Below, one piece after another: positions 33,401 to 46,110 of a stretch of DNA of 64,000 nt; the stretch's first letter is position 1, and every line of letters begins with the position of its first letter. Source of the DNA: Apteryx mantelli. Lineage: Eukaryota; Chordata; Aves; Apterygiformes; Apterygidae. The position numbers and the translations under genes were made by a program. Location of the stretch: contig NC_090015.1 of the NCBI RefSeq assembly GCF_036417845.1, positions 252,001 to 316,000 on the forward strand, given 5' to 3'. The notes under the pieces are model-generated. The model was not told where the DNA came from. It saw nothing but the letters and a program-made list of their open reading frames with translations, and searched no databases.

Positions 33401-36400
33401 GGACGTGGGGCGGGGGGGGTGACACTGCAGGGGGCGGAGGGGGGACCCAGGAGACGTTGCACGCCGGGGGTGACAACCCCGGGGGACATGGGGTGCCACA
33501 GGGTGACACCCCCAGGGGACGATGACCCAGGGGACAGGACGCACTGGGGATGACATCCGCAGGGAACGGGGGGCAGGGGGTGACACAGTGCCCCAGGGGA
33601 CGTGGGGTGCCAGGGGGTGACACCTGGGGGGGGGGGGGGCACAACCCAGGGGACGTGGGATGCCAGGGGGTGACACCCACAGGGGACAATAACCCAGGGA
33701 ACGTGGTGCTCCGGGGGGTGACAGCCCCAGGGGACGCGGGGTCACGGGGGGACGGGGTACCCCAGGGGTGACGCCCTAGGGGACACACAACAGCGTCACA
33801 GTCCCGCAGCGGGTGACGGCAAGGCAGGAGCGCAGCCCCGGCAGGGTGACGGCCCTGGGGTGACCCCAAGGGAGGACGACACCCCGAGGGGACCACGTGG
33901 GGTGACAACACCCTGGGGGGACGGAGCAGGGGGCACGGGGGTACCTGAGGGGTGACGCCATGGGCTGACAACACCCTGGGGTGACAGAGGCGGTGGCACA
34001 GGGGACATGGTGACACCATGGGGTGACACCACCCCGATGTGACCGAATGGGTGGCGCAGGGGGTACCCGGGGGGTGATGCCATGGGGTGACAACACCCCA
34101 GGGTGACCAAGGGGGCAGCACAGGAGACCCAGGACAGGTGACACCATGGGGTGACAACGCCCTGGGGTGACCAAGGGGGTGGCACGGGGTGACGCTGTGG
34201 GGCAACACCGCCCTGGGGGGGACAGAGGAGGTGGCACGGGGGGGACCCGGGGGGGTGACAACATCCCAGGGTGACCGAGGGGGTGACGCTGGGGGGTAAC
34301 ACCACCCTGGGGTGACAAAGGGGATGGTGCGGGGGGCCGTGGGGGGTGACGCCATGGGGTGACGCCACCCCGGGGTGCCCGAGGGGGTGGCACAGGGGGG
34401 TGACGCCAACCCGGGGGAACCCAGAGGGGGCGTGGGGGGCCCCAGGGGGTGACGCCGTGGGGTGACGCCGTGGGGTGACGCCACCCCAGGCGGGACGGGG
34501 GGGGGGACAGGGATGGGGACGGGGGGGCGCAAGGGCCCGCGGGGGGGGCAGGAACCTCACTCTCTCTGCGCCGCGTCGCCTTCGGGGGCCGGGGCGGCCG
34601 GCGAGGGGGGCCCCGACTCGGAGGAGCTGGAGCTGGAGTCCGAATCCGAGGAGGAGGAGGAGGAGGAGGAAGAGGATGATGATGAGGAGGAGGAGGACGA
34701 GGACGAAGAGCTCCGCTTCTCCTTGGGCGCGCGGGGCGGCTGGACGGCGGCAGCGGTGGCGGCAGCGGCAGCAGGACCCTCGGGGGCGGCCGCGGGCTCC
34801 ATCTTGGCAGCTTCCGGGGGGCTGGACGAGGAGGAGGAGGAGGACGATGACGATGACGAAGAGGAAGAGGAGGAGGACGAGGATGAGCGGGGCTTCTCAG
34901 GCGCCGCGGCATCACGCAGGCCGCCCGTCTCCGGCGCCATCTTCTCCAGCACAGGGGGCGAGCGGGAGCGCCCACGGGCCGGCGAGGCCGAAGGCTGGGC
35001 CGCTCCGGGCTCTTCGGTGGGACAGGCGCCGGCGGGCGGCTCCGGGGCCCGGCTCAGGCGCGGCGGCTCGGCGGCCTCCGCCTGTGCCTCTTCCGGAGAG
35101 CAGGAGTGGCGCGGCTGTTGCGCAGGGCCGGGGGAGCCGGGCGGCGTGGGGACGGCAGGCGGCTCCACTTTCGTCTCGATGACAGGCGGCACCGCGGCGG
35201 CAGGCGACGGTGTCACGACAGGCGGCGGTGGCGGTGCCTTTGTCACTGCAACAGGGGCCGGTTTGGAGAGGCTCTGGCACGGCGGAGCGGCCGCCTGTGC
35301 CGTCGTGGCGGGGGTTGGTTTCGAGGGGCTCTGGGGCAGGGGGCTTCCCGACTTCACCTCGACGACGGGCGTTGGTTTCGAGGGGCTCTGCTGCGACGGG
35401 GTTCCTGGTTTCACCTCAGCAACAGGCGTCGCTTTCGGCAGGTTCTGCTGGGACGGTGTTGCCGCTTTCACCTCAGCAACCGGCATTGCCACTGGGATGC
35501 TCTGCTGTGACGGTGTTGCCAATCTAGGCTCAACAACAGGCATCGCCTTTGGGAGGCTCTGCTGTGATGGTGTTGCTGGTTTCACCTCGACAACAGGCAT
35601 CGCTTTTGGGAGGTTCTGCTGTAACGGTGTTGGTGATTTCATCTCAACAACAGGCATCGCTTTCGGCAGACTCTGCTGTGACGATGTTGCTGGTTTCACC
35701 TCGACAACAGGCATTGCCTTTGGGAGGTTCGGCTGTGACGGTGTTGCCAATCTAGGCTCAACAACAGGCATTGCTTTGGGCAGACTCGGCTGTGACAGTG
35801 TTGCCAATCTTGCATCAACAACAGGCATCGCCTTTGGCAGGCTCTGCTGTGACGGTGTTGCCAATCTAGGCCCAACAACAGGCATCGCTTTTGGGAGGGT
35901 CTGCTGTGACAGTGTTGCCAATCTAGGCTCAACAACAGGCATTGCTTTGGGCAGACTCTGCTGTGATGGTGTTGCTGATTTCACATCAACAACAGGCATT
36001 GCTTTTGGCAGACTCGGCTGTGACGGTGTTGCCGGTTTCGCCTCAACAGGCATCGCCTTTGGGAGATTCTGCTGTGACGGTGTTGCCGATTTTACCTCAA
36101 CAGGCATCGCCTTTGGTGGACTTGGCTGTGACGGTGTTGGTGATTTCACCTCGACAACAGGCATTGCCTTTGGGAGGTTCTGCTGTGATGGTGTTGCTGA
36201 TTTCACCTCAACAACAGGCATTGCCTTTGGGAGGCTCTGCTGTGATGGTGTTGCCAATCTAGGCTCAACAACAGGCATCGCCTTTGGGAGGCTCTGCTGT
36301 GACGGTGTTGGCGATTTTACCTCGACAACAGGCATTGCTTTCGGCAGACTCGGCTGGGACGGTGTTGGTGATTTCACCTCGACAACAGGCATTGCCTTTG

Positions 36401-39400
36401 GGAGGTTTTGCTGTGATGGTGTTGCTGATTTCACCTCAACAACAGGCATCGCCTTTGGGAGGTTCTGCTGTGACAGTGTTGCCAATCTAGGCTCAACAAC
36501 AGGCATCGCCTTTGGCAGGCTCGGCTGTGATGGTGTTGCCAATCTAGGCTCAACAACAGGCATTGCTTTGGGCAGACTCGGCTGTGACGGTGTTGGTGAT
36601 TTCACCTCAACAACAGGCATCGCCTTTGGGAGTTCTGCTGTGACGGGGCTCCCAATTTCACCTCAACAACAGGCATTGCCTTTGGGAGGCTCTGCTGCGA
36701 CGGTGTTGCCGATTTCAAGTCAACAACAGGCATCGCTTTAGGCAGACTCGGCTGGGATGGTGTTGCCAATCTAGGCTCAACAACAGGCATTGCTTTGGGC
36801 AGACTAGGCTGTGATGGTGTTGCCAATCTAGGCTCAACAACAGGCATTGCCTTTGGGGAGGCTCTGCTGTGACGGTGTTGGTGATTTTGCCTCAACAACA
36901 GGCATCGCCTTTGGCAGACTCGGCTGTGACGGTGTTGGCGATTTCGTCTCAACAACTGGCATCGCCTTTGGGAGGTTCTGCTGTGACGGTGCTGCCGGTT
37001 TCACCTCAACAACAGGCATTGCTTTCGGCAGGCTCTGCGGCGATGGTGTTGCTGGTTTCACTTCAACAACAGGCATCGCCTTTGGGAGATTCTGCTCTGA
37101 CGGTGTTGCCGGTTTCACCTCAACAACAGGCATCGCCTTTGGGAGGCTCTGCTGTGATGGTGTTGCCGGTTTCACCTCAACAACAGGCATCGCCTTTGGG
37201 AGGTTCTGCTGTGATGGTGTTGCTGGTTTCACCTCAACAACAGGCATCGCCTTTGGGAGGTTCTGCTGTGATGGTGTTGGCGATTTCACCTCAACAACAG
37301 GCATTGCTTTCGGCAGACTCGGCTGGGACGGTGTTGGCGGATTTCACCTCGACAACAGGCATCGCCTTTGGAGGCTCTGCTGTGACGGTGTTGCCAATCT
37401 AGGCTCAACAACAGGCATTGCCTTCGGGAGGTTCTGCTGTGATGGTGTTGCCAATCTTGCATCAACAACAGGCATGGCTTTTGGCAGACTCGGCTGTGAC
37501 GGTGTTGCCAATCTAGGCTCAACAACAGGCATTGCCTTTGGGAGGCTCTGCTGTGACGGTGTTGGCGATTTCACCTCGACAACGGGCATTGCTTTTGGCA
37601 GACTCGGCTGTGACGGTGTTGCCAATCTAGGCTCAACAACAGGCATCGCCTTTGGGAGGCTCTGCTGTGACGGTGTTGCTGATTTCAAGTTAACAACAGG
37701 CATTGCCTTCGGGAGGCTCTGCTGTGACAGCGCTGCCAACCTCGCATCAACAACAGGCATTGCCTTCGGGAGGCTCTGCTGTGACGCTGTTGCCAACCTC
37801 GCATCAACAACAGGCATTGCCTTCGGGAGGCTCTGCTGTGACGTTGTTGCCAACCTCGCATCAACAACAGGCATCGCCTTTGGGAGGCTCTGCTGTGACA
37901 GCGCTATCAGCCTTGCATCAACAACAGGCATCGCCTTTGGGAGGCTCTGCTGTGACACTGCTGCCAACCGCGCATCAACAACAGGCATCGGCTTTGAGAA
38001 GCTCTGCTGTGACAGCGCTATCAGTCTTGCATCAACAGACATCCCCTTCGGGAAGCTCTGGTGCGACGGTGTTGCCGATTTCACCTCGGCAACGGGTGTC
38101 GATTTCGACAGGCTCTGCTGCGAGGCGCTTCCCGCTCTCGCCTCCGCAGCGGGTGTCGATTTGGAAAAGCTCTGCTGCGACGGGGTTCCCGCTTTCGCCT
38201 CCGCCGCAGGTGTCGTTTTCGAGGCGCTCTGCGACGGCGTTCCCGCTTTCGCGTCCGCCGCTTTCGAGGCGCCCGGCTGCGGCGGCGTTTCCGGCTGCGC
38301 CGGGGCGATGGGCACCCACTTGGGGCCGCCGGGCGTCGTCGCCGCGTTCGCCTCGGCGCCGGGCGCCGCTTTCACGCCGGGCGGCGGATCCGGCTGCGCC
38401 ATGCCGATGGGCACCCACTTGGGGCGGGCGGGGGGCGGCGGCGGGGCGGCTTCGGCAGGGGTCTCGGCCGCCGGGGTGGTCTCGGCGGCGGGCGGGGAGC
38501 GGCGCGGCGAGGCGGCAGCGGCGGGTGGCGAGGCGGAGCGGGAGCGGCTGCGGCGGGCGGGCGGGCTGCGCGACTTGGCGCGGCGCTCGGGCGGCGAGCG
38601 GGAGCGGCGGGCGCGGCGGGGCGCCGGCGAGCGGGAGCTCCGCCTCTTGGCGGCGGGCGAGGCGGTGGAGCTGCGGCGGCGGCGGCGGCGAGCCGCCGGC
38701 GTGCGGGAGCGGCTGCGCCGGGGCGAGGCCCGTGCCTTCTTCTTGGGGCGGGGCGAGGAGGCGGAGCGGCTGCGGCGCCCCGCCCCCCGGCGGCCCCTGC
38801 CGTCGGCGGAGGAGTCGGAGCGGCTGCGGCGTCCCGCCCCCCACGCCCGCCGCCGCCGGTCCGGGGAGGAGAGGGAGCGGGAGCGGCGGGCGGGCGAGGA
38901 GCCGGAGCGGCCCCGGCGCCGGGGGGTGCGGGAGCGGGAACGGCGCCGGGGGGTGCGGGAGCGGCGGCGGGCGGTGCTGCGGGAACGGCGCCGGGCGGGG
39001 CTGCGGGAACGGGAGCGGCGCCGGGCGGGGCTGCGGGAACGACCCCAGCGCCAAGCCCGGCTCCGGGGCGAGCGGGAACGGGAGCGAGCCCAGCGCTGGG
39101 GGGTGCGGGAACGGGCGCGGCGGGCGGGCGGCGTCCGGGATTTGCCCCAGCGGGCGGGGCTGCGGGAAGGCGAGCGGCCCCCCCAGCGCTGGGGGCTGCG
39201 CGACTGGGGGCGCCACAGCGGGGTGCGGGAGCGGGAGCGGCCCCGGCGCTGCGGGGTGCGGGAGCGGGACCAGGCGCTGCGCCGGGCGGGGCTGCGGGAG
39301 CGGCGCCGGGCGGGGCTGCGGGAACGGCGCCGGGCGGGGCTGCGGGAACGGGAGGAGCGGGCCCGGCGCCCCGCCGGGGGGCTGCGGGAGCGGGAGGAGC

Positions 39401-41870
39401 GCGAGCGCTTGCCGCCCCCCCGCGCCCTCGACGACTTGGCCGGGCTGGCGGAGCGGCGGGCCGAGGATGTCGGCTTGGCGGCCGCTTTGGCGGGACGCGG
39501 CAGCGGCGGCGGCTCCGGAGATGAGCTGGAGCGGTCGCGGCGCGGTGTTGTCGCCGCCGCCGCCGCCTTGGTCGGCTGTTCCTGCCCGCCCGGGGCAGGT
39601 TTCGGGGGCGGCGGCGAGGGGGAGGAGGAGGAAGAGCGGGCGCCGCTGTCCGAGGCGGAGCGGGAGCGGCGGGCGGCGGCGGCGGGGGGCGAGGCGGCCT
39701 CGGCGGGCGGCGGGGAGGCCGCGGGGGGGCCCTGCGGCGGCAGCACCGGGCCGGCGGGGGAGGCGGCGCGGGGCGAGGAGGCCTCGGCAGGCGATGGCGG
39801 CGCCGCCGCCGTTGCCGCCGCCGCGGCGGGCGTCACGGGCGGCTCCGGTTCGGGCTCCGGGCGCTCGGTGGCCGGGGGCGACGGCGAGCGGGTTCGGGGC
39901 TCCGGTTGTTTCTGCGGGGGTGGGGAAAGGGGACGGGGGAGGGGGGGCACGGCGTGAGGTGACGGGTAGGTGCTGAAGGGGGGGGCCCCCCCCTCGCCCC
40001 CGCGGACCCCCGGCGTCCGGGCTCACCTCCGGCTCGTCGCTGCCGGCGGCAGGGCCCGGCGGCGGTGCCGGGGCCGGGGCCGGCGCCGGCTCCTTCTCGG
40101 GAGGCGCCTTGGGGCCGCTCTCGGCTCTCTGCTGCGGGGGGGTCTCGCTGCGCTGGGGCTGGGGCGGGGCCTTCGGGGCCGTGGCGCTGCGGGACCTGCG
40201 GGGGACGGGGGTGAGGCCGGGGGGGGCGGGCGGGGGCGGTTTTTTCGGGGGGGGGGGGGGGGGTGTGCGCGGTGTGGGGCGCCCCACTCACCTGCTGCGG
40301 GAGGAGCCGGAGGAGGAGGAGGAGGCGGCGGGCGAGGAAGAGCGCTCGCGGCGGCTCTTCTGCGACGTCGACTCGCTGGTGGATCTGGGGAGAGAGAGGG
40401 GGTGAGTTGGGGGGCGACTTGGGGGATGGGCGGAGCCTGGGGGGCGGAGCCTGTTGGGGGTGGGGGGCCGCATCCTGCCGGGGCGCTGAGCCCCCGCTCA
40501 CCTCTTGCGCTTCTTCTCTTTGGACTTGTGTTTGCTCTTGGGGCTCGGAGACCTGGGGGGGGGGGGAGAGAGGAAGGCCGTGAGCGAGGCTGCCCCACAC
40601 GCGGCTGCCCCACGCATCCCCCCCCCCCACTGCCCCACATATCCGCTCCCCCCCTTACCGGTGCTTCCGCTTCTTGGACTCCGATTCAGACCTGCAGGAA
40701 GGGAAGGAGCAGTTGGGGGGGGGGGTCAGTGTGGGGCTGCCCCACATTTCCCCCCCCACAGCGGCGGCTGCCCCACATTTCCCCCCCCCTCCCCACGGCG
40801 GCAGCCATTTACCTGTGCTTCTTCTTCTTGGAGCTCTTCTTCCGCTCACGCCGCGAGGGCGAGCGGCTCTCCGACCTGCGGGCGTGACCAAAACCGGGCG
40901 ATTTAGCCCCAATCCAGGCTGCTCCTGCTCCCCACAGGGGGGGAGGGCCCAGGCATCCGGGCAGAAGGGGCCCAGGCGTCCGGGCGCTACCCACCTTCCT
41001 CTGTCTTTCTTCTTTTTCTTTTTCTTTTGCTTGGGCGACGGCGATCTGGAGCTGCTCGACTCGCGCGCGAGGCTGGGGAAGAGCGAGAGGGCTCAGCAGA
41101 GCCGCCCGGGTCCCCCCCCCCACACCCACGCGCCCCCCACGCGCCCCACGGCGCCCTACCTGAAGGCCTTGGGCGGGTCGGGGGGCCGGGGGGGCGGCGG
41201 CGGGGGCGGCGGGAGCCTCCTTGGCCCGCCGGTTGGGGTCGAAGGAGCTGCCGTCCACGTAGCTCTCGCTGATGCCGAAGGCGGCCCGCAGGCGCTCGTT
41301 CTTCTTCTCGTTGGCCTCGGCCAGCTGGTGGGTCTCCGTCACCCTGCGCGGGATGGGGGGGGAGGGGCGTTAGGGGTGTGGGGGGTGGGATTGGGGGGTG
41401 GGGGGGATGAGGGGGGCGACCCCCCTCTTTACTCACGCGGGCTTGTGCTCGGGCTGCTCGCCCTCCTTGCCCGGCGCTATGTCCTTCTCCAGCAGCATCA
41501 GGCGGAAAGTGGCCACTTTCTCCTGGATCTCGCCCTCGGCGTACCTGCGAGGCGACGCCGACGGCGTGAGGGGCGCTGGGGGACGGGGACGCCGGGGGGG
41601 GGAGGGGGACCCAGGCATCCGGGCGGCTTACCCTTGCTCCTCCATGAGCTCGGAGAGCTCGAGGCATTTCAGCTCCACCTTGCGCTTGCGCTCGTGGTCC
41701 AGGATGTCCTGGTTGGGTTTCTTCACCAGGCTCGACTCCAGCTTGCGCAGGTCCTCCTCCGACTTGTAGTCCGCCCGCTCCTTCTTGTGGCGCAGGGCCG
41801 AGAGGTTGCGCTGCACGTAGCCGTTGGTGCCGCTCCCCCGGGGCGTCGGCAGCCCTATCCCATTGTACAT
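30406..41870 (-). CDS. SRRM2: SRRM2 (SRm300), spliceosome-associated RS-repeat protein
   Basis: Large RS-domain protein of the spliceosome and nuclear speckles. Coding exons: 41632-41870 (MYNGIGLPTPRGSGTNGYVQ), 41437-41544, 41160-41343 (ETHQLAEANEKKNERLRAAF), 40995-41072, 40813-40875, 40659-40691, 40502-40552, 40292-40384, 40027-40195, 34561-39911 (giant exon: RS repeats at 38480-39560, about 48 copies of a 19-residue repeat, first poly-Ser) and 30406-32821 (second poly-Ser, RTPGS repeats, SQYG-rich tail, stop at 30406-30408). Splice phases agree. The second poly-Ser exon start (PGSPAPPAQAREGRA then RRKRRS) matches the human order. Apparent one-base shifts occur in exon 41160-41343 (G-runs at 41180-41194) and, as compensating pairs, in the repeat. 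The human C-terminal tail was not found; the long C terminus here is unlike human and less certain. Confidence 0.9.
30440..31130 (-). repeat. In-frame SQYG / NNMAAGASQY repeats of SRRM2 C terminus
   Basis: The reading frame consists of degenerate units ASQYG, AAGASQYANNM and YGAQYGA, all multiples of 3 bp, over about 230 codons with many synonymous changes (for example TAC/TAT and GCC/GCT). It ends GVSWGNWVTPTP-stop. Rich in Ala, Gln, Tyr, Asn and Gly, so of prion-like composition. Confidence 0.8.
31195..31400 (-). repeat. 57-bp tandem repeat carrying the CCCAGGCGTCC motif inside SRRM2
   Basis: Three to four copies of a 57-bp unit (CTGGAGCCGGTGGATGCAGG ... CCCAGGCGTCCGG on plus). In the frame used here it reads GRLGSCIHRLQGN. 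Another frame reads RTPG as upstream, so a frame change may have occurred between about 31400 and 31480. Confidence 0.75.
32840..34480. repeat. GGGGTGACACCCCAGGGGAC array, SRRM2 intron before the second poly-Ser exon
   Basis: Units of about 20-35 bp: GGGGTGACACCC, AGGGGACGTGGGGC and GACGATGACCCAAGGGACAG (left half), grading into GGGGTGACGCCATGGGGTGA (right half, 33780-34480). The intron is otherwise bounded by good splice sites at 34559-34560 and 32822. Confidence 0.95.
35320..38090 (-). repeat. About 48 copies of a 57-bp coding repeat in SRRM2
   Basis: The unit encodes 19 residues, consensus LPKAMPVVEVKSATPSQQS with variants (VVEPRLATPSQPS, VVDARLATPSQQS). It holds a TPS site and an SQ in nearly every copy. 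Register is kept except in two short windows (about 37336-37366 and 36630-36860), where paired one-base changes shift the frame and then restore it. Confidence 0.95.
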
Positions 41871-41909
41871 GGCGACGGAGGCTGCCAAGGCCTGCGGTGG
41901 TGGTGGGGG

Positions 41910-44900
41910 GGGGGGAGGCCCTGCCGTCAGGGACCCCCGGCGGCCGGGCCCACCCCCCCCCACAACACCCCCCACGACACCCCCCACCTCACTGTGCCTC
42001 CCCCTTGCTGCCCCAAATCTTGTCACCCCCGTGGGTGGCCCCGACACCCCCCCCCCCCCCGCCACCACCACCCCGGGCTGCCTCTTTCCTTGGAGCTTCC
42101 GGCCAAAGTTTCCTCAAAAACTAAAACCTGTTTTTATTTTTTTTTCTTTTTTTCCCCTCAAGCTTTTCCCCGTGCGCTTGTTTTTTTCCTTAAAACCGCA
42201 CCGGGGCTTCTTTATTGACACTGTTTCACTTCAAAACTGGTTCTCCGCAGAGGTTTTTTCCCTCACAGCTGCACCCCAAACCCCTCTGAAAACCTTTTCC
42301 TCTCAAAACTCTCCCCAGTGCCCTCTGCACACCCACTTTTCCCTCACAAAAGCACCCCCAAACCCTCTGAAAACCTTCTTTTCCCCTCAAAACTCTCCCC
42401 AAACCCTTCCACACAACCACTTTTCCCTCACAAAAGCACCCCAAAACTCTCCAAAAACAGTTTTCCCTCAAAACTTCCCATAGCTCCTCTCGTTCCCCCC
42501 TCAACTGCTCCTAAAGCCTCCAACGCACCCACTTTCCCCTCACAAAAGCACCCCAAATTCTCTGAAAACACTTTTTTCCCCTCAAAACTCTCCCAAAACC
42601 CTCCATGCGCTCGCTTTCCTCTCACAACTGCACCCCAAACCCCTCTCTGAAAGCCTTCTTTTCCCTTCAAAACTCTCTCAAAACTCTCCCCAAACCCCTC
42701 CACACAACCACTTTTCCCTCACAAAAGTATCCCAAAATTCTCCAAAAACATTCTTTTCTCTCAAAACTTCCTAGAGCTCCTCTCGCTTTCCCCTCAGCTG
42801 CTCCTAAAGCCTTTCATGCACCCACTTTCCCCTCACAAAAGCACCCCAAAATCCTCTAAAAACACCTTTTTCCTCTCAAAACTCTCCCAAAACCCTCCAT
42901 GCGCTCGCTTTCCTCTCACAACTGCACCCCAAATCCCTCTGAAAACCTTCTTTTCCCCTCAAAACTCTCTCCAAACCCCTCCACACAACCACTTTTCCCT
43001 CACAAAGCACTCCAAAACTCTCCAAAAACATTTTCTCTCAAAATTTCCCACAGCTCCTCTCGTTCTCCCCTCCACTGCTCCTAAACCCTCCAAAGCACCC
43101 GCTTTCCTCTCGTAAAGCACCCCAAAACTCTTTGAACATACTTTTTCCCCTCACAACTTTCCCAAACCCCTCCACACACCCACCTTCCCCTCACAACTAC
43201 ACCCCAAACCACTCAAACCACCTTTTTTCCCCCTTGAAACTCTTCCCCAACCTTCCACACACCCCATTTAGCCTCATGACACCCCCAAACCTCCCTCTGA
43301 AACCTTTTTTCTCCTCAAAATTCCCTCCGCTCCTCTCAACTTCCCCTAAACCCGTCTACGCACCCACTTTCCCCTCACAACTGCACCCCAAACACCTATA
43401 ACCATGTTTTTCCCCTCAACTCTCCCCAAATCCCCCCATGTACTCCTTTTCCTCTCACAAGTGCACTCCAAAGCTCTCTGAAAACCTTCTTTTTCCTCAA
43501 AAATCACCCTAAATCTCCCCTGCACCTCATTTCCGCTCAAAACTCCACTCCAAACCCCTCTGAAAACCTTTTTCCCTCAAAACTACCCCAACCCCTCCAC
43601 ACACCTGCTTTCCCCTCACAGCTGCACCCCAAACTCCGCTGAAAAATCTTTCTTCTCTCAAAACTCTCCCCAACTCCCCTCATTCCCCTCCCAACTCCCC
43701 CCAAACCCCTTCGTGCACCCCCTTTCTCCTCATAAAAGCATCCTAAACTCTCTGAAACCCCTTTTTTTCTCAAAACTCCCAAGCCCTTCCACGCTCCCAT
43801 TTTCCCTTCACAACTGCACCCCAAACTCCTCTGAAAACTTTTTTTCCAAAACTCCCCCCACCCCCTCCACGCACACCACTTTTCCCTCAAAAAGCACCCC
43901 AAAACTCCCTGAAAGCTTTTTCCCCCTCAAAACACTCCCCAACTTCTTCACACACACTTTCCCCTTGCAACTACACCCCAAACCCATCTGAAAACCTTTT
44001 TTCCCCCTCAAAACTCCCCCCAGGCCCTTCACACACCCACTTTTCCCTCACAACTACACCCCAAACTCCTCTGAAAGCCTTTTTTCCCCCCCTCAAAACT
44101 CTCCCCAAATCCCCCCCACACCTTATTTCCCCTCAAAACTCTCCCCAACCCCTCCACACACACCACCTTCTCCTCATAAAAGCACCCCAAACACCCCGGA
44201 AAACCTTTTTTCCTCTCAAAACTCCCTACTTCCCTCTCAACCCCACCACACACACATTTTTTCCTCGCAACTGCACCCCAAACTCCTCTGAAAAACTTTA
44301 TTTCTCTCAAAACTCCCCCAATCCCTCCACGCACCCATTTTCTGCTCACAATTGCAGCCCACCCTCCCTCGAAAGCCTTGTTTTTCCCTCAAAACTCCCT
44401 AGTTTTCCTCTCAACTGCCAACTTCCCCACGCATTCACTTTCCCCTCACAAAAAGCACCCCAAACCCCTGGAACCACCTTTTTCCCCTCAAAACTCCCCC
44501 CAACCCCCTCTGCACCCCCACTTTCACCTCACAACTGCACCCCAAACCCTTCTGAAAACCTTTTTTCCCTTCAAAACTCTCCCAAACTCCCTCACAAAAG
44601 CACCCTAAATCCCTGAAACCAGTTTTTTCCTTAAAATTCCCAACCCCCCCCCGCACCTCTTTTCTCCTCACAAAAGCACACCAAACACCCCTGAAAACCT
44701 TTTTTTCCCCTCAAAACTCCCTATTCCTCTCTCAATCTCTCCACACACCCACTTTTCCCTCACAACTACACCCCAAACCCCGCTGAAAACCCTTTTTTTC
44801 CCTCAAAACTCTCCCCAACTCCACCTTTCCCTCACAAAAGCACCCCAAACCCCTCAAGCCACCTTTTTCCCCTCAAAACTCCCAAATCCCCCCCGCACCT

Positions 44901-45760
44901 CACTTCCCCTCAAAACTCCTCCCATGCACCCACTTTCTCCTCAAAACTGCACCCCAAACCCCACTGAAAGCTTTGTTTTTCCCTCAAAACTCCCTAGTTT
45001 TCCTCTCAACTGCCCCCAACCCCCCCCGCACCCACTTTCCTCTCACAAAAGCCCCTCCAACCCTCCCCGAAAAAATATTTTCCCTCAAAATTCTCTCTCA
45101 ACTCCCCCAACCCCTCCAACGCACCCACTTTCCCCTCACAAAGCACCCTAAAACCCTCTGAAAACCCTTTTTCCCCCTCAAAACTCTCCCCAACCCCTCC
45201 ATGCACCCTTTTCTCCTCACAAAAGCATCCGAAAATCCTCCAAACATTTTTTTCCCCTCAAAACTTCCTACGTCGCCTCTCAACTCTTCCCAACTCCCCC
45301 TACACACCCACCTGCACCTCACAGCTAAACCCCAAACTCCTCTGAAAGCCTTTTTTTCCCCCTCTAAACTCGCCCCATCCCCCTCCACGCATCCATTTTC
45401 TGCTCACAACTGCAGCCCAACCCCCCCGAAAGCCTTGTTTCCCTCGTAACTTCCTAGTTTTTCTCTCAACTGCCCCAACTCCCTCCACGAACCCACTTTT
45501 CCCTCACAACTGCACCCCAAACCCCTCCAAAAAACTTCCCCCCCCCAGAAAACTCTCCCCAATCCCTCCACGCACCTACTTTCACCTCACAAAAGCACCC
45601 TAAAACTCTGGAACCAGCGTTTTTTTCCCCTCAAAATTCCTCCCAACCCCCCCCCCGCACCTCATTCCCCCTCACTACTCCCAACCCCCCCCCGCGCAGT
45701 CACTTCCCCTCACAAAAGCACCCCAACCCCCAAAACCCTTTTTTCCCCTCAAAACTGCCC
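41910..45760. repeat. CTCAAAACTCTCCCC array, SRRM2 intron 1
   Basis: About 3.8 kb of degenerate units of roughly 70-90 bp: TTTTCCCCTCAAAACTCTCC, CCTCCACACACCCACTTTCC and CCTCACAAAAGCACCCCAAA. Much less GC-rich than the rest of the window. In gene sense nearly every unit carries TTTTGTGAGGGGAAA, which resembles a 5' splice site. Confidence 0.95.
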
Positions 45761-45950
45761 CCCGCGCCCCTCCCCCCACCCCAACGGCCGCTCCGCACGG
45801 CCCTTCCCGCGCCCCTCCCCCCGCGCGGGCCAACGGCCGCGCCGCGCGCCCCGCCCCTCCCCCACCCCCCGGCCAACGGTCGCCCGCGGCGCGCGGGCCC
45901 CCCCCCCCCACCCGCGACGTGTCCCCGTGTATCCCCTTCCCTGCTCTCAC

Positions 45951-46110
45951 CAGCCGGCGGCTCCGCTCGCGCCGCGCGGGGACCCTCCCCCGCGCTCGAG
46001 GCTGCTGCGGCCGCGAGACCCCGACGAAAAGACGCGAGGCGACGCCACGCGCCCCCGCCTACTCTCGCGGCCTTCCCTTCCGGCCCCTCCCCGCCCCGCC
46101 GCTGCTGACG
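45951..46110 (-). other. SRRM2 5' UTR exon (inferred)
   Basis: Unique CpG-rich sequence ending on the minus strand at GCCGGCTG|GTGAGAGCAG (donor at 45949-45950), which pairs with the acceptor ACCGCAG at 41892 just upstream of the SRRM2 start codon. The 5' boundary is not determined. Confidence 0.65.

Noticed and set aside
34462-39957. Plus-strand frames of 759 and 1036 codons (STTGIAFGRLCCDGVA)
   Set aside because: Antisense of the SRRM2 57-bp coding repeat; the minus-strand frame continues conserved SRRM2 exons with correct splice phases.
42090-45760. A LINE/SINE or poly(A)-rich element
   Set aside because: Tandem units only; no reverse transcriptase, no tRNA-like promoter, no target duplications.
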